Part shown: piece by piece, positions 11,776 through 22,945 of the stretch
Layout of the letters: every line of letters starts with the position of its first letter
Numbering within the stretch: the first letter of the stretch is position 1
The notes under the pieces: generated by a model
Seen by the model: only the letters and a program-made list of their open reading frames with translations
Told to the model about the DNA's origin: nothing
Database searches by the model: none
Program-made: the position numbers and the translations under genes
Source: Schleiferiaceae bacterium
Lineage (GTDB): Bacteria; Bacteroidota; Bacteroidia; Flavobacteriales; Schleiferiaceae
DNA: 64,000 nucleotides
Reading direction: 5' to 3'
Assembly: GCA_018402665.1 (NCBI GenBank)
Contig: JAGYIN010000001.1
Location: 310,001 to 374,000 of the forward strand

Positions 11776-12153
11776 TTATTTAGTCGCTTTCTTCTTGTTA
11801 GCAACCGTTTTTCTCTTACCCTTTCTAGTACGCGAATTGTTCTTCGTACGCTGTCCACGTAGTGGAAGTCCCAAACGGTGACGAATACCACGGTTACAAC
11901 CGATGTCCATCATTCGCTTGATGTTCAACTGAACCTCTGAACGCAATTCACCTTCTACTCTGTACTCGTCAGCGATTACACCACGAATAGCAGTTAACTG
12001 CTCATCCGTCCAATCCTGAACTTTTACATCTTCACTTACACCTGCCTTGTCCAAAATCTCTTGAGAGCGGCTTAAGCCAACTCCGTAGATATAAGTCAGG
12101 CCAATAACACCACGTTTGGTTCTGGGTAAGTCTACACCTGCAATCCTTGCCAT
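11776..12153 (-). CDS. rpsM: 30S ribosomal protein S13
   Basis: Head protein of the 30S subunit that bridges to L5 and touches the P-site tRNA. 125 residues: [20 protein letters not shown], a helix-two-turn-helix with [36 protein letters not shown], and a very basic tail ([15 protein letters not shown]) that reaches the tRNA. It follows rpmJ by 22 bases and precedes rpsK. Confidence 0.98.
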   Translation of the reverse strand: MARIAGVDLPRTKRGVIGLTYIYGVGLSRSQEILDKAGVSEDVKVQDWTDEQLTAIRGVIADEYRVEGELRSEVQLNIKRMMDIGCNRGIRHRLGLPLRGQRTKNNSRTRKGKRKTVANKKKATK

Positions 12154-12175
12154 AGTCTTTTTCTTCTATTATTGG

Positions 12176-12292
12176 TTAACCCTGACGTTGCTTGAACTTG
12201 GGGTTCTTCTTGTTAATTACATATAAGCGCCCTTTACGGCGAACGATCTTACAATCCGCGCTACGCTTTTTAACTGATGCTCTTACTTTCAT
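12176..12292 (-). CDS. rpmJ: 50S ribosomal protein L36
   Basis: 38-residue L36, found by translating the gap between infA and rps[21 protein letters not shown], then [18 protein letters not shown] and TAA. L36 normally holds a zinc ion with three Cys and one His. Here only Cys14 remains and the other ligand positions are replaced, so this is the zinc-free form. The place in the operon (infA-rpmJ-rpsM) and the NPKFKQRQG ending make the call firm. It starts 4 bases past the infA stop. Confidence 0.97.
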   Translation of the reverse strand: MKVRASVKKRSADCKIVRRKGRLYVINKKNPKFKQRQG

Positions 12293-12296
12293 TTCT

Positions 12297-12512
12297 CTAG
12301 TATCTGTACGTTATACGAGCCTTTGATAAATCGTATGGGCTCATTTCTAGTTTTACTTTATCACCGGGTAGTAGTTTGATATAGTGCATTCTCATTTTAC
12401 CTGAGATATGCGCTGTCACAACGTGACCATTTTCTAACTCTACACGAAACATAGCATTTGATAATGCCTCTGTTACAGTTCCGTCTTGCTCAATCGCGCT
12501 TTGCTTCGCCAT
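12297..12512 (-). CDS. infA: Translation initiation factor IF-1
   Basis: IF-1 binds the 30S A site and helps IF-2 and IF-3 select the initiator tRNA. 71 residues forming a single S1-like OB fold: [58 protein letters not shown]. Length and ending (TYRY) are normal. It lies 1 base after secY and 4 bases before rpmJ. The map gene often found between secY and infA is absent here. Confidence 0.98.
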   Translation of the reverse strand: MAKQSAIEQDGTVTEALSNAMFRVELENGHVVTAHISGKMRMHYIKLLPGDKVKLEMSPYDLSKARITYRY

Positions 12513-12513
12513 A

Positions 12514-13857
12514 TTAACTAAACGTACTTTGTGTATTTCTACCTCTCAACTTTCCGGTCTTCATCAAACCGTCATAGTGTCTATTCAACAAATAGCTTTC
12601 AATCTGCTGTAATGTATCTAGAATGACACCCACGGTAATAAGCAATGAAGTACCTCCATAGAAGTATGCCCACTGCGTATTCAAACCTACAGTCATTGCT
12701 ACTGCCGGTAAAATTGCAACCAAAGCGAGTAATAACGAACCTGGGAATGTTATTCTACTTAATACAGTATCAAGAAATTCTGCCGTTGGCGCCCCTGGCT
12801 TAATACCCGGAACAAAACCGCCATTGCGCTTGAGATCATCCGCAATAGAGTTCGTATTTACCTGAATTGCTGTGTAGAAATAAGTAAATACAATAATCAA
12901 AACAGCGAATGCGACATTGTACCACAAGCCTTGGATGTTACCAAATACCGTAATCAACCAGCTTACACTATCACCTTCAGCTCCACTATACTGTAGTACA
13001 GTAATTGGAATGAACATGATTGCTTGAGCGAAAATGATAGGCATTACACCCGCAGCATTTACCTTCAAAGGTAAATATTGACGAGCAGAAGGCGTTGAAA
13101 CGGCACGACCACCAGCAGCTTGTTTCGCATACTGCACCGGAATCTGACGAACTGCCTGAGTGAGCGCGATTGCAAACATTGTGATGACAAAAAGCGTAAA
13201 CAACTCAATAATGAATGCAACCCAACCTGCACCTTGACCCACCTGACTCAACATCTCCTGAAGGAATGCTTGTGGCAAAGTAGCAATGATACCTACCATA
13301 ATGAGTAAGGAAATACCGTTGCCAATTCCTTTATCGGTAATACGCTCACCTAACCACATTGCGAAGATGGTACCAGTGGTTAACGTAACCCATGCAAGGA
13401 ACCAAAATGTTCCAGGATCTAAGGTTAACGAAACACCTTGAGCACTCAAGTTTGCCAAATACGACGGTGCCTGAACACCAGCAATAAGAATGGTCAAATA
13501 ACGAGTAATTTGATTCAACTTACGGCGACCACTCTCCCCATCCTTTTGCATCTTCTGTACGGCAGGAACTGCCATACCCATTAATTGTATAATGATGGAA
13601 GCAGAGATATAAGGCATAATTCCTAAGGCCATAACTGAGGCGCGAGAGAACGCACCACCAGTAAACGCATTTAAAACACCCAACAAACCTTCTGAGGTTT
13701 GTGCTTGCAACTGCGTTAAACTTTCAGGATCTACACCAGGAAGAAGAACCGTAGAACCAATTCTATATATCAATAGTAATCCAAGAGTCGTAAGGATCTT
13801 GTCCTTCAACTCTGAGATTGCCCAGATATTTTTTATGGTTTCTATAAAACGTTTCAT
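12514..13857 (-). CDS. secY: Protein translocase subunit SecY
   Basis: Central channel of the SecYEG translocon in the inner membrane. 447 residues with ten predicted membrane helices. Motifs: [18 protein letters not shown] in the first helix, the plug region around [47 protein letters not shown], and the C-terminal [18 protein letters not shown] that faces the ribosome and SecA. It follows rplO by 4 bases. adk, a common spc-operon neighbour, is not present. Confidence 0.98.
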   Translation of the reverse strand: MKRFIETIKNIWAISELKDKILTTLGLLLIYRIGSTVLLPGVDPESLTQLQAQTSEGLLGVLNAFTGGAFSRASVMALGIMPYISASIIIQLMGMAVPAVQKMQKDGESGRRKLNQITRYLTILIAGVQAPSYLANLSAQGVSLTLDPGTFWFLAWVTLTTGTIFAMWLGERITDKGIGNGISLLIMVGIIATLPQAFLQEMLSQVGQGAGWVAFIIELFTLFVITMFAIALTQAVRQIPVQYAKQAAGGRAVSTPSARQYLPLKVNAAGVMPIIFAQAIMFIPITVLQYSGAEGDSVSWLITVFGNIQGLWYNVAFAVLIIVFTYFYTAIQVNTNSIADDLKRNGGFVPGIKPGAPTAEFLDTVLSRITFPGSLLLALVAILPAVAMTVGLNTQWAYFYGGTSLLITVGVILDTLQQIESYLLNRHYDGLMKTGKLRGRNTQSTFS

Positions 13858-13861
13858 CTAA

Positions 13862-14311
13862 TTACAAAGTAGTTGCTGTACCACCATTTGCTTCAATAGC
13901 AGCAGTAGCAGTTTTACTAAATGCGTGAGCAGTAATGTCCAATTTCATGGTTACTTCACCACGTCCTAAAACCTTCACCAACTCTTTTTTGCCAACAAGA
14001 CCGTTGTTTACTAAATCAGCAACAGTGATGGTCGTTGTTAATTTTTTCGCTTCAACAAGAGCCTGGAGCGTATCCAAGTTCAATCCCTTGTATTCTACAC
14101 GGTTTGGATTAGTGAATCCGAACTTTGGTACACGACGCTGAAGTGGCATTTGACCACCTTCAAAACCGATTTTACGGCTGTAACCTGAACGCGACTGCGC
14201 ACCCTTGTGACCACGCGTAGAGGTACCTCCGTGTCCGGAGCCTTCACCTCTACCTACTCGCTTACGGCTGTGGGTTGCACCCTCCGCAGGTTTGAGATTT
14301 GATAAATCCAT
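13862..14311 (-). CDS. rplO: 50S ribosomal protein L15
   Basis: Late-assembly protein of the 50S subunit. 149 residues. The N-terminal arm is glycine-rich and basic ([20 protein letters not shown]), as in all L15 proteins, followed by [20 protein letters not shown]. The globular part ends with [19 protein letters not shown]. Operon spacing is 13 bases from rpmD and 4 bases to secY. Confidence 0.98.
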   Translation of the reverse strand: MDLSNLKPAEGATHSRKRVGRGEGSGHGGTSTRGHKGAQSRSGYSRKIGFEGGQMPLQRRVPKFGFTNPNRVEYKGLNLDTLQALVEAKKLTTTITVADLVNNGLVGKKELVKVLGRGEVTMKLDITAHAFSKTATAAIEANGGTATTL

Positions 14312-14324
14312 TTTATCTATTTAA

Positions 14325-14504
14325 TTAAAGTTCAACAACTTCTACAAGGTGACTCACCTTGCGCACCATACCAAGAACCTGTGCCGTAGCCTCAACTTCT
14401 ACTGATGCATTCATCTTACGCAGACCTAAAGCATCCATCGTTGCTTTCTGACGTGCAGTACGCCCTATGACGCTGCGTTTTTGTGTAATCTTAATTTTTG
14501 CCAT
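14325..14504 (-). CDS. rpmD: 50S ribosomal protein L30
   Basis: 59-residue L30 of the 50S subunit. The Met at 14504 is chosen because MAKIKITQKRSVIGRTARQK is the normal L30 N-terminus. The frame is open further upstream, but that stretch is antisense-like sequence inside rpsE. Core motif: MDALGLRKMNASVEVEAT. It lies 13 bases after rpsE and 13 before rplO. Confidence 0.96.
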   Translation of the reverse strand: MAKIKITQKRSVIGRTARQKATMDALGLRKMNASVEVEATAQVLGMVRKVSHLVEVVEL

Positions 14505-14517
14505 TTCCTCTGAGGAA

Positions 14518-15042
14518 TTATCCGTTAAAAACTTTGTCCACAGAAATACCACGAGTTTTCGCGATCTCCTTAACATCACGCAATTTCAACAAAGCATCAA
14601 AAGTTGCTTTAACTACGTTTTGTGGATTAGAAGAGCCCTTACTCTTTGCCAGTACATCATGTACACCAACACTCTCAAGAACCGCACGCATTGCACCACC
14701 TGCAATAACTCCAGTACCGCTTGACGCAGGACGAAGAAATACACGTGAACCAGCGAACTTACCGTTCTCTTCGTGTGGAATAGTACTCTTAACTAAAGGA
14801 ATACGGAACAAATTCTTTTTAGCATCCTCAACAGCCTTAGCAATTGCCTCACTAACTTCTTTTGATTTACCACTACCGAAACCAGCAGTGCCGTTTTCAT
14901 CACCTACTACTACGATAGCAGAAAAGCTGAACGTACGGCCCCCTTTGTTAACTTTCGTTACACGGTTTACCGCTACCAAGCGGTCTACCAATTCAATACC
15001 CGTAGGCTTTACTTTACGTGCGTTATGCATTGTATTCGCCAT
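14518..15042 (-). CDS. rpsE: 30S ribosomal protein S5
   Basis: S5 takes part in decoding accuracy and in the mRNA entry helicase site. 174 residues: a double-stranded-RNA-binding N domain ([40 protein letters not shown]) and the C domain ([36 protein letters not shown]). It begins [20 protein letters not shown]. One base separates it from rplR. Confidence 0.98.
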   Translation of the reverse strand: MANTMHNARKVKPTGIELVDRLVAVNRVTKVNKGGRTFSFSAIVVVGDENGTAGFGSGKSKEVSEAIAKAVEDAKKNLFRIPLVKSTIPHEENGKFAGSRVFLRPASSGTGVIAGGAMRAVLESVGVHDVLAKSKGSSNPQNVVKATFDALLKLRDVKEIAKTRGISVDKVFNG

Positions 15043-15043
15043 T

Positions 15044-15400
15044 TTAGAATTTCAAGCCGCCTTTACGAGCGCCTTCAGCCAATTGTTTAACACGACCATG
15101 GTAGAGGTAACCACCGCGATCGAAACAAACTTCCGTTATACCTTTTTCCATAGCGAGCTTAGCTAAACCTTCACCTACCTGGAAACTCTTATCACTTTTA
15201 GTACCTGTAGCACTTTCCAACTCTTTGTTTCGAGATGAGAAAGACATTAGGGTTACTTGATTTACGTCATCAATCAATTGCGCGTAAATTTCTTTGTTAC
15301 TTCTGAACACAGATAGACGTGGCTTCTGAGCTGTTCCTGTAACTACCTTGCGAATTCTTCTGCGAATGCGAAGTCTTCTTTCTGATTTAGTTAATGCCAT
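15044..15400 (-). CDS. rplR: 50S ribosomal protein L18
   Basis: L18 binds 5S rRNA together with L5 and L25. 118 residues: basic N-terminus ([19 protein letters not shown]), [19 protein letters not shown], and the signature [20 protein letters not shown] followed by RKGGLKF. Ten bases after rplF and one base before rpsE. Confidence 0.98.
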   Translation of the reverse strand: MALTKSERRLRIRRRIRKVVTGTAQKPRLSVFRSNKEIYAQLIDDVNQVTLMSFSSRNKELESATGTKSDKSFQVGEGLAKLAMEKGITEVCFDRGGYLYHGRVKQLAEGARKGGLKF

Positions 15401-15410
15401 TTCCTATCTA

Positions 15411-15962
15411 TTATTTACTTGCAGATTTACCTGCTTTTCTGCGGATTTGTTCACCCACGAATTTGACACCTTTTCCTTTGTATGGTTCTGGTTTACGCAA
15501 TGAACGGATTTTCGCCGTGATTGCACCTACCAACTGCTTGTCGTGAGACGTAAATTTGATGGTAGGGTTTTTACCTTTTTCCATAGCCGTTTCAACGCTC
15601 ACCTCTGAAGGAATGTTGATCAGGAAGTTATGAGAATAACCTAAGGATAAATCTAAGATTTGACCTTGGTTAGATGCACGGTAACCAACACCCACTAATT
15701 CTAACGAATGGGACCATCCTATACTAACTCCTAGGACCATGTTGTTGATTAGCGCACGGTATAAACCGTGTTTTGCCTTGTGCTCTTTCGATTCAGAAGG
15801 ACGCTGTACTGTGATGATGTTCTCTTCCATCGATACAGTGATACCACCGCTCAATTCTTGAGTGAGTTCACCCAATTTACCTTTTACAGTAACTACGTCT
15901 CCATTGATTGAAACGTCAACTCCTGTAGGCACGGCAATTGGGGCTTGACCTATTCTTGACAT
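15411..15962 (-). CDS. rplF: 50S ribosomal protein L6
   Basis: L6 lies near the GTPase-associated centre of the 50S subunit. 183 residues with the two repeated L6 folds: SRIGQAPIAVPTGVDVSING and VKGKLGELTQELS in the first, the LVGVGYRA stretch and LGYSHNFLINIP in the second. The C-terminal signature is KIRSLRKPEPYKGKGVKF. It lies 11 bases after rpsH. Confidence 0.98.
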   Translation of the reverse strand: MSRIGQAPIAVPTGVDVSINGDVVTVKGKLGELTQELSGGITVSMEENIITVQRPSESKEHKAKHGLYRALINNMVLGVSIGWSHSLELVGVGYRASNQGQILDLSLGYSHNFLINIPSEVSVETAMEKGKNPTIKFTSHDKQLVGAITAKIRSLRKPEPYKGKGVKFVGEQIRRKAGKSASK

Positions 15963-15973
15963 AATATTAAATG

Positions 15974-16372
15974 TTAACTAACGGTACACAAAACCTCGCC
16001 GCCGATATTCTCTTTGCGAGCTTGCTTGTCAGTCATTAAACCTCTAGAAGTACTAACTACTGCAATTCCTAATCCGTTCTTCACACGTGGCAATGTTTCA
16101 CTGCCTGTGTACTGACGAAGACCTGGTTTAGAAATACGCTTTATTTCGCGAATTGCTGGCGTCTTAGTTATTCTATCATATTTCAAAGCAACCTTCAAAA
16201 CATTTTGAGGAGCTACTTCTTCAACCTTAAAGTCATGGATAAACCCCTGATCTTTTAGGATTGCAGCGATCGCTACTTTTGTTTTGCTTGAAGGGATTTC
16301 TACCACACGCATTCCAGCCGTTTGGCCATTGCGAATACGCGTTAGGAAATCTGCAATTGGATCTGTATTCAT
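15974..16372 (-). CDS. rpsH: 30S ribosomal protein S8
   Basis: Primary 16S rRNA-binding protein; in E. coli S8 is also the repressor of the spc operon. 132 residues: MNTDPIADFLTRIRNGQTAG at the N-terminus, IKRISKPGLRQYTG, and the signature GIAVVSTSRGLMTDKQARKE near the end (with GGEVLCTVS). No repressor target was identified around rplE. It follows rpsN by 19 bases. Confidence 0.98.
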   Translation of the reverse strand: MNTDPIADFLTRIRNGQTAGMRVVEIPSSKTKVAIAAILKDQGFIHDFKVEEVAPQNVLKVALKYDRITKTPAIREIKRISKPGLRQYTGSETLPRVKNGLGIAVVSTSRGLMTDKQARKENIGGEVLCTVS

Positions 16373-16391
16373 AATTTTGTTTAATCTAAAA

Positions 16392-16661
16392 TTACCAGCT
16401 AGCTTTCTTCACACCTGGGATCAAACCCTGGTTAGCCATTTCACGGAATGTTACACGAGAAAGTCCAAACTGACGCATGTATCCGCGCGGACGACCTGTT
16501 AACTTACAACGATTTCTTCCTCGTACTGGAGAAGCATTCTTAGGAAGCTTCTGCAATCCTTCATAATCGCCTGCAGCTTTAAGTGCTTCACGCTTGGCAG
16601 CATATTTAGCAGCTAGTTTTGCACGTTTGACCTCACGGGCCTTCATTGATTCTTTAGCCAT
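16392..16661 (-). CDS. rpsN: 30S ribosomal protein S14, zinc-free form
   Basis: 89-residue S14 of the long, C-minus type without the CxxC...CxxC zinc site of the short 61-residue form. The signature is [20 protein letters not shown] followed by [20 protein letters not shown] and the usual SW ending. It lies in the 30S head. Seven bases separate it from rplE and 19 from rpsH. Confidence 0.98.
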   Translation of the reverse strand: MAKESMKAREVKRAKLAAKYAAKREALKAAGDYEGLQKLPKNASPVRGRNRCKLTGRPRGYMRQFGLSRVTFREMANQGLIPGVKKASW

Positions 16662-16668
16662 TGTTCAA

Positions 16669-17217
16669 TTATTTTGTAAATGGAAGACCAAATGCCGTTA
16701 ACAATGCCTTTGCTTCTTTATCCGTTGAAGCAGAGGTTACAAATGTGATATCCATACCTGAAATACGATTCACTTTATCAATATCAATTTCCGGGAAAAT
16801 GATTTGCTCAGTGATACCAAATGTATAGTTACCACGTCCATCAAAGCCAGAAGCCTTGATACCACGGAAATCGCGGATGCGCGGCAAAGAAGCACTGATT
16901 AAACGGTCTAAAAATTCGTACATGCGCTCTCCACGTAACGTTACTCGAGCACCAATAGGCATCCCTTTACGCAACTTGAAGTTACTTATGTCTTTCTTAG
17001 ATTTAGTAGGTACCGCTTTTTGACCAGTGATTGTAGTCATTTCAACGATCGCTTGATCTACTAGTTTCTTGTCTGCTACAGCTGCACCAATACCTTGGCT
17101 TACCACGATCTTCTCTAGTTTAGGAACCATCATTACATTGCTGTAGTTGAATTCCTCTACCAATTTAGCGATGATCTCTTCGCTGTACTTAGTCTTAAGT
17201 CTAGGTGTCATACTCAT
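16669..17217 (-). CDS. rplE: 50S ribosomal protein L5
   Basis: L5 binds 5S rRNA and bridges to S13. 182 residues. Motifs: [75 protein letters not shown] and the terminal AFGLPFTK. The start codon overlaps the rplX stop by one base (TAATG), which suggests coupled translation. A second Met two codons in (MTPRLK) is an equally possible start. Confidence 0.97.
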   Translation of the reverse strand: MSMTPRLKTKYSEEIIAKLVEEFNYSNVMMVPKLEKIVVSQGIGAAVADKKLVDQAIVEMTTITGQKAVPTKSKKDISNFKLRKGMPIGARVTLRGERMYEFLDRLISASLPRIRDFRGIKASGFDGRGNYTFGITEQIIFPEIDIDKVNRISGMDITFVTSASTDKEAKALLTAFGLPFTK

Positions 17218-17537
17218 TATGATAATACCTCACCGGATTTTTTAGCGTAACGTACGATGTTACCGTTTTCATCCAATTTTCTTCCAACGCGTGTTGCCTC
17301 GTTTGTAGAAGGATCTACTAGAGCTACGTTAGAAATGTGAATTGGAGCTTCCATTTCGACAATTCCACCTTGTGGATTCGACGCGCTTGGTTTCTGGTGT
17401 TTCTTAATCATGTTAAGACCTTCAACAACCACGCGGTTCATTTTAGGGATCACGCGCACAATACGGCCTTCTTTACCTTTGCTTTCGCCGGCAAGAACCT
17501 TTACTTGATCTCCCTTTTTTACTTTAAACTTTGCCAT
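17217..17537 (-). CDS. rplX: 50S ribosomal protein L24
   Basis: Assembly-initiating 50S protein located near the exit tunnel. 106 residues with an N-terminal KOW motif ([20 protein letters not shown]) and [20 protein letters not shown], as usual. It lies 20 bases after rplN and ends in a TAATG overlap with rplE. Confidence 0.98.
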   Translation of the reverse strand: MAKFKVKKGDQVKVLAGESKGKEGRIVRVIPKMNRVVVEGLNMIKKHQKPSASNPQGGIVEMEAPIHISNVALVDPSTNEATRVGRKLDENGNIVRYAKKSGEVLS

Positions 17538-17557
17538 CTTAATCTGTATCGTTAAGA

Positions 17558-17926
17558 TTATAGTACCTCAGGTGCAAGAGAAACAATCTTCATGTATTGC
17601 TTGTCACGTAACTCACGAGCTACAGGACCGAATACACGAGTACCTCTCATTTCACCACCGGTATTTAATAATACACATGCGTTATCGTCAAAACGGATAT
17701 AAGATCCATCCGGGCGACGCACTTCTTTCTTCACGCGTACAACAACGGCAGTTGATACTTGACCCTTCTTCACTGTTCCAGCTGGCGTAGCAGCTTTAAC
17801 TGTGACAACGATCTTATCGCCTACGCTTGCATAGCGTCTTTTCGTTCCGCCTAACACACGAATTACCAATACTTCCTTGGCACCTGTGTTATCCGCTACT
17901 CTTAATCTTGATTCTGTCTGTACCAT
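17558..17926 (-). CDS. rplN: 50S ribosomal protein L14
   Basis: 122 residues, the usual L14 length. L14 forms part of bridge B8 to the small subunit and is the binding site of the silencing factor RsfS, whose gene is also in this window. Motifs: [40 protein letters not shown] and [20 protein letters not shown], ending SLAPEVL. Two bases after rpsQ. Confidence 0.98.
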   Translation of the reverse strand: MVQTESRLRVADNTGAKEVLVIRVLGGTKRRYASVGDKIVVTVKAATPAGTVKKGQVSTAVVVRVKKEVRRPDGSYIRFDDNACVLLNTGGEMRGTRVFGPVARELRDKQYMKIVSLAPEVL

Positions 17927-17928
17927 GA

Positions 17929-18189
17929 TTATTTAGCTCTTTCGATAACTTCAACCACTCTCCAATTTTTTGTCTTGGATAATGGACGAGTTTCCATAAT
18001 TCTTACAGTATCACCCATATTGCAGTCGTTTGTCTCGTCATGAGCGTGGAATTTGCTCGTAAACTTCACAAACTTCCCATACTTTGGGTGCTTTACTTTG
18101 CGCTCAACCTTCACAACAACAGACTTATCCATCTTGTTGCTCGCTACTACGCCGACACGCTCTTTACGCAAGTTTCTTGTGTTTTCCAT
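17929..18189 (-). CDS. rpsQ: 30S ribosomal protein S17
   Basis: 86-residue OB-fold protein that binds 16S rRNA early in assembly. Motifs: [60 protein letters not shown]. Seven bases after rpmC, two before rplN. Confidence 0.98.
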   Translation of the reverse strand: MENTRNLRKERVGVVASNKMDKSVVVKVERKVKHPKYGKFVKFTSKFHAHDETNDCNMGDTVRIMETRPLSKTKNWRVVEVIERAK

Positions 18190-18196
18190 GATACTC

Positions 18197-18391
18197 TTAT
18201 TCTTCAGTTGAGCGAGTACTCAATTCAGTGCTCAAACGAGCTATATTTTTTCTAGCAATTTTAATTTGCATAGGATTTTCTAATGGGCTTAAGCTATGTG
18301 TTAGCTTCATGCTCATGTAGTTGGCCTTCTCCTCAGCCAAACGCTCTGCTAATTCAGCAGTCGCCAATTCTTTCATCTCTGTGTACTTCAT
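18197..18391 (-). CDS. rpmC: 50S ribosomal protein L29
   Basis: 64-residue two-helix protein at the tunnel exit, where it helps dock SRP and trigger factor. Sequence features: [53 protein letters not shown]. Normal length and position (5 bases after rplP, 7 before rpsQ). Confidence 0.97.
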   Translation of the reverse strand: MKYTEMKELATAELAERLAEEKANYMSMKLTHSLSPLENPMQIKIARKNIARLSTELSTRSTEE

Positions 18392-18396
18392 GACTT

Positions 18397-18816
18397 TTAC
18401 TCTTGTAAATCTCTACGTACTACGAACTTGGTGCGAACGGGTAACTTCTGTGCTGCAAGACGCAAAGCTTCTTGAGCGATATCGAAAGGAATCCCGTCGA
18501 TTTCAAACATGATGCGTCCTGGTTTAACAACAGCAGCGTAATATTCAACACCACCTTTTCCTTTACCCATACGAACCTCTAAGGGTTTCTTTGTGATTGG
18601 CTTGTCGGGGAATATACGGATCCACATCTGCCCTTCACGCTTCATGTAACGCGTTGCAGCGATACGTGCAGCTTCTATCTGACGGGCAGTAACCCATTTA
18701 GAATCTAAAGACTTTAAACCGTAAGCGCCGTATACAAGTTGTGCACCACGCTGCGAGTTGCCTTTCATTTTGCCTTTAAATACTTTTCTGTGTTTTGTGC
18801 GTTTTGGCTGTAACAT
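18397..18816 (-). CDS. rplP: 50S ribosomal protein L16
   Basis: 139 residues. L16 is placed late in 50S assembly and touches A-site tRNA. Motifs: [20 protein letters not shown] at the N-terminus, [20 protein letters not shown], the [20 protein letters not shown] loop and [18 protein letters not shown] at the end. Nine bases after rpsC. Confidence 0.98.
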   Translation of the reverse strand: MLQPKRTKHRKVFKGKMKGNSQRGAQLVYGAYGLKSLDSKWVTARQIEAARIAATRYMKREGQMWIRIFPDKPITKKPLEVRMGKGKGGVEYYAAVVKPGRIMFEIDGIPFDIAQEALRLAAQKLPVRTKFVVRRDLQE

Positions 18817-18825
18817 CTCTAAAAG

Positions 18826-19533
18826 TTATTTACGGTTAGTACGCTTAGCACGTCCACCTCGCGCAGCCCCAGGCTTCGTAGAACCCAACTGATTGCTTAG
18901 ATCACGTTTGCCATAAACTTCACCTTTCATAATCCACACCTTAATACCTAGACGGCCGTAAGTTGTATGTGCCTCACTTAAATGGTAATCAATGTCTGCA
19001 CGGAAAGTACTCAACGGTGTACGACCATCTTTATACATTTCTGAGCGCGCCATTTCAGCACCGTTTACACGACCTGAAATCAATACCTTAATGCCCTCAG
19101 CGCCCATACGCATTGCTGCAGAAATAGCCATTTTGATGGCACGACGATGACTCACACGACCTTCAATCTGACGTGCTATAGAATCTGCTACAAGCTTCGC
19201 GTCTAACTCAGGACGCTTGATCTCGTAGATGTTGATTTGAACTTCCTTACCAGTAAGTTTTTTCAACTCCTCCTTAAGCTTATCAACCTCTTGACCACCT
19301 TTACCAATAATCACGCCTGGACGAGCCGTAGTAATGGTCACAGTAACTAAGCGCAGAGTGCGCTCAATGATGATACGGCTGATACTTGCTTTCGCAAGAC
19401 GAGCGTACATGTAATTTCTAATCTTGGCATCCTCGGCGATTTTATCACCATAGTTACGACCTCCGTACCACTGACTATCCCAGCCACGGATGATTCCTAA
19501 TCTATTACCAATAGGGTTGGTTTTTTGTCCCAT
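18826..19533 (-). CDS. rpsC: 30S ribosomal protein S3
   Basis: S3 lines the mRNA entry channel. 235 residues. The Met at 19533 is used because [20 protein letters not shown] is the invariant start; ten more in-frame codons upstream overlap the end of rplV and have no family support. A KH domain is visible ([20 protein letters not shown]) and the C domain shows [20 protein letters not shown] and [20 protein letters not shown]. The C-terminus ends in a basic tail. Ten bases after rplV, nine before rplP. Confidence 0.97.
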   Translation of the reverse strand: MGQKTNPIGNRLGIIRGWDSQWYGGRNYGDKIAEDAKIRNYMYARLAKASISRIIIERTLRLVTVTITTARPGVIIGKGGQEVDKLKEELKKLTGKEVQINIYEIKRPELDAKLVADSIARQIEGRVSHRRAIKMAISAAMRMGAEGIKVLISGRVNGAEMARSEMYKDGRTPLSTFRADIDYHLSEAHTTYGRLGIKVWIMKGEVYGKRDLSNQLGSTKPGAARGGRAKRTNRK

Positions 19534-19543
19534 TCTTCCCTTT

Positions 19544-19942
19544 TTAAGATTCTTTACTACCAACGATGAGTGTCACATGGTTGCTACGCTTGCGAATGCG
19601 ATGCGCACGACCTTGTGGAGCAGCTTGGATACGCTTCAGCATACGACCACTATCAACACTAATCTCTTTAACTATCAAACCAGCTTCCTCTAGATCTGCT
19701 CCTTCGTTCTTAGATTGCCAGTTCGCGATAGCGCTCAACAACAGTTTCTCTAAACGATTCGATGCCTCTTTCGGGCTGTACTTAAGAATGGCCAATGCCT
19801 TCTCTACCTCTACGCCACGGATTTGGTCAGCGACCAAACGCATTTTGCGAGGAGAAGTTGGGCAATCATTAAGCTTAGCAATTGCAATAGCTTTCTTCGC
19901 TGTCTTCAGCGCTTCAGCTGCATGTTTCTTTCTAGCTCCCAT
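19544..19942 (-). CDS. rplV: 50S ribosomal protein L22
   Basis: L22 sends a hairpin into the exit tunnel. 132 residues: [40 protein letters not shown] and the C-terminal loop [20 protein letters not shown] followed by [10 protein letters not shown] helical basic leader of about 25 residues precedes the fold. Six bases after rpsS. Confidence 0.98.
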   Translation of the reverse strand: MGARKKHAAEALKTAKKAIAIAKLNDCPTSPRKMRLVADQIRGVEVEKALAILKYSPKEASNRLEKLLLSAIANWQSKNEGADLEEAGLIVKEISVDSGRMLKRIQAAPQGRAHRIRKRSNHVTLIVGSKES

Positions 19943-19948
19943 CTCTTA

Positions 19949-20215
19949 TTACTTCTTATTTTTTCCGTGACCACGGAAGTTGCGGGTTGGAGAGAATTCA
20001 CCAAGCTTGTGTCCTACCATGTTTTCTGTCACATAAACGGGAATAAATGTCTTTCCGTTATGAACTCCAATAGTCTGACCTACGAAATCTGGTGAAATCA
20101 TAGATGCACGTGACCAAGTCTTGATCACTGTGTTTTTACCGCTCTCCACATTAGCGAGTACTTTCTTCTCTAACTTGTAGTGGATGTAAGGTCCTTTTTT
20201 AAGCGAACGTGCCAT
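19949..20215 (-). CDS. rpsS: 30S ribosomal protein S19
   Basis: 88-residue head protein that forms a complex with S13. Motifs: [60 protein letters not shown] then FRGHGKNKK. Eleven bases after rplB. Confidence 0.98.
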   Translation of the reverse strand: MARSLKKGPYIHYKLEKKVLANVESGKNTVIKTWSRASMISPDFVGQTIGVHNGKTFIPVYVTENMVGHKLGEFSPTRNFRGHGKNKK

Positions 20216-20226
20216 ATACTTTCAGA

Positions 20227-21051
<825 letters not shown>

Positions 21052-21056
21052 TGTAA

Positions 21057-21347
21057 TTAAATATTACCGTATAAATCGATGGTCTCTCCACCAGCTACTT
21101 TAACCATCGCTTTTTTATAAGCAGATTTACGTCCTCTCACTAAACCAGCCTTAGTATACTTCGTCTGGAATTTTGCAGGAACAATAGCAGTGCGTACACT
21201 TTCTACACTAACACCGTAGAACTCTTCTACAGCTTTCTTTATCTCAACCTTATTAGCAGATCGAGCCACCTCAAAAGCATAGACGTTTTCGTCTTCGCTC
21301 TGAGCTGTTGCTTTTTCAGTAATGATTGGTTTAATCAAAATATTCAT
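21057..21347 (-). CDS. rplW: 50S ribosomal protein L23
   Basis: 96-residue tunnel-exit protein, the main docking site for trigger factor and SRP. Motifs: [57 protein letters not shown] and the [17 protein letters not shown] loop. Seven bases after rplD, five before rplB. Confidence 0.98.
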   Translation of the reverse strand: MNILIKPIITEKATAQSEDENVYAFEVARSANKVEIKKAVEEFYGVSVESVRTAIVPAKFQTKYTKAGLVRGRKSAYKKAMVKVAGGETIDLYGNI

Positions 21348-21354
21348 GGCTCTC

Positions 21355-21981
21355 TTAGCTTAAAATCGCTGTAATCTTCTCAACTGCACCCACTGATAAA
21401 ACGACTTCTGAAGCGTTCATTATGTCGTAAGTGCTTATTTCTGAGGAGTTTACAACTTTAACCCCTTGTAAATTGCGGGATGACAAATATAGGTTTTTAT
21501 CGTAGTCACCAACAATGAATAGCGATTTTTTCTTATCTAAACCTAAAGCAGTCATCACATTGATGAAGCTCGTCGTCTTTGGCACCTCGAATGTAAAGTT
21601 CTCTACGACCTTCAAATTCTCAGATTTCACCTTCATTGACAAGGCTGATTTACGCGCCAATTGCTTGACTTTCTTATTCAATTTAAAGCCGTAGTTACGC
21701 GGACGGGGACCGAAAACAGTACCACCACCACGTTGAACAGGCGACTTTAATGAACCTGCACGTGCGCCACCAGTACCTTTCTGCTTGTGGTGCTTCTTTG
21801 TCGTACGATTAACTTCAGCACGCTCTTTAGACTTGTGCGTACCCTGACGAGCATTCGCCAAGAACTGCTTAACATCTAAATAAATGCTATGATCGTTAGG
21901 CTCAATACCAAAAACACTTGCGTCTAACGTGACGCTATTTTTGGTCTCTTTTCCGTTTATGTCTAATACCTTCAATTCCAT
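21355..21981 (-). CDS. rplD: 50S ribosomal protein L4
   Basis: L4 extends a loop into the exit tunnel; in E. coli it also represses the S10 operon. 208 residues. The tunnel loop is visible as KQKGTGGARAGSLKSPVQRG followed by GGTVFGPRPRNYGFKLNKKV. The N-terminus is [14 protein letters not shown]. The start overlaps the rplC stop by one base (TAATG). No L4 regulatory leader was recognised upstream of rpsJ, which follows fusA by only 12 bases. Confidence 0.98.
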   Translation of the reverse strand: MELKVLDINGKETKNSVTLDASVFGIEPNDHSIYLDVKQFLANARQGTHKSKERAEVNRTTKKHHKQKGTGGARAGSLKSPVQRGGGTVFGPRPRNYGFKLNKKVKQLARKSALSMKVKSENLKVVENFTFEVPKTTSFINVMTALGLDKKKSLFIVGDYDKNLYLSSRNLQGVKVVNSSEISTYDIMNASEVVLSVGAVEKITAILS

Positions 21982-22598
21982 TATTTCTCGATAATTACAG
22001 TTGAATTCTTAGCTCCTGGAACAGAACCCTTAACTACTAGCAAATTCTTTTCAGCATCCACTTTCAAAACAACTAGGTTTTGAACCTTAGCACGCTTACC
22101 ACCCATACGGCCGGCCATGCGCATACCTTTGAATACTCTCGAAGGATCTGAACCCGCACCAATTGAACCCGGCGCACGTAGACGGTTGTGTTGACCGTGC
22201 GTCGCTTGACCAACACCGGCGAAGCCATGACGCTTCACAACACCTTGAAAACCTTTACCCTTAGAAGTACCAACTACATCAACGTAGTCACCTTCTTCGA
22301 ATAAGTCAGCTGTCAAGACTTGTCCTAGTTCTAATCCACCTTCGAAGTCAGTGAATTCAACAAATTTCTTTTTAACAGAGGTGCTTGCTTTCTGCACGTG
22401 TCCTTGCAATGCTTTCGAAACGTTTTTCTCTTTCGCCTCTCCCCAACCTAGTTGGATTGCATTGTAACCATCGACATCTTCAGTTTTCACCTGAGTAACT
22501 ACACATGGACCTACCTCTAGGACAGTACATGGCAAGTTCTTACCCTCAGGGCTGAAAATGCTGGTCATTCCGACTTTTTTACCAATTAATCCTGGCAT
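21981..22598 (-). CDS. rplC: 50S ribosomal protein L3
   Basis: One of the first proteins to bind 23S rRNA. 205 residues: [60 protein letters not shown] and [20 protein letters not shown]. The central extension carrying the methylatable Gln of enterobacteria (GQ in [14 protein letters not shown]) is present. 29 bases after rpsJ. Confidence 0.98.
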   Translation of the reverse strand: MPGLIGKKVGMTSIFSPEGKNLPCTVLEVGPCVVTQVKTEDVDGYNAIQLGWGEAKEKNVSKALQGHVQKASTSVKKKFVEFTDFEGGLELGQVLTADLFEEGDYVDVVGTSKGKGFQGVVKRHGFAGVGQATHGQHNRLRAPGSIGAGSDPSRVFKGMRMAGRMGGKRAKVQNLVVLKVDAEKNLLVVKGSVPGAKNSTVIIEK

Positions 22599-22627
22599 CT
22601 CTTCTGGAATTTAAATTTCGTCTACTG

Positions 22628-22933
22628 TTAGACCTTGATTTCTACTTCAACACCACTCGGCAACTCTAACTTCATCAATGCATCAATAGTCTTTGATGAA
22701 GAGGAGTAGATGTCCAACAAGCGCTTGTAATTGCTTAGTTGGAACTGCTCGCGTGATTTCTTATTAACGTGCGGTGAGCGGAGCACAGTGTAAATACGCT
22801 TGTTTGTCGGCAATGGAATAGGACCATTAACAACAGCGCCAGTACTCTTCACAGTCTTCACGATCTTCTCAGCAGACTTATCTACTAAGTTGTGATCGTA
22901 AGACTTAAGCTTGATGCGAATTTTTTGACTCAT
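22628..22933 (-). CDS. rpsJ: 30S ribosomal protein S10
   Basis: 101-residue 30S head protein, also known elsewhere as NusE in transcription antitermination. Motifs: [71 protein letters not shown]. It follows fusA directly; tuf, which separates the str and S10 operons in many bacteria, is missing here. Confidence 0.98.
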   Translation of the reverse strand: MSQKIRIKLKSYDHNLVDKSAEKIVKTVKSTGAVVNGPIPLPTNKRIYTVLRSPHVNKKSREQFQLSNYKRLLDIYSSSSKTIDALMKLELPSGVEVEIKV

Positions 22934-22945
22934 TATCGTCTATTA

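Noticed and set aside
19534-19563. Longer S3 with ten extra N-terminal residues
   Set aside because: S3 begins MGQKTNPIG in nearly all bacteria, and the extra codons overlap the end of rplV.
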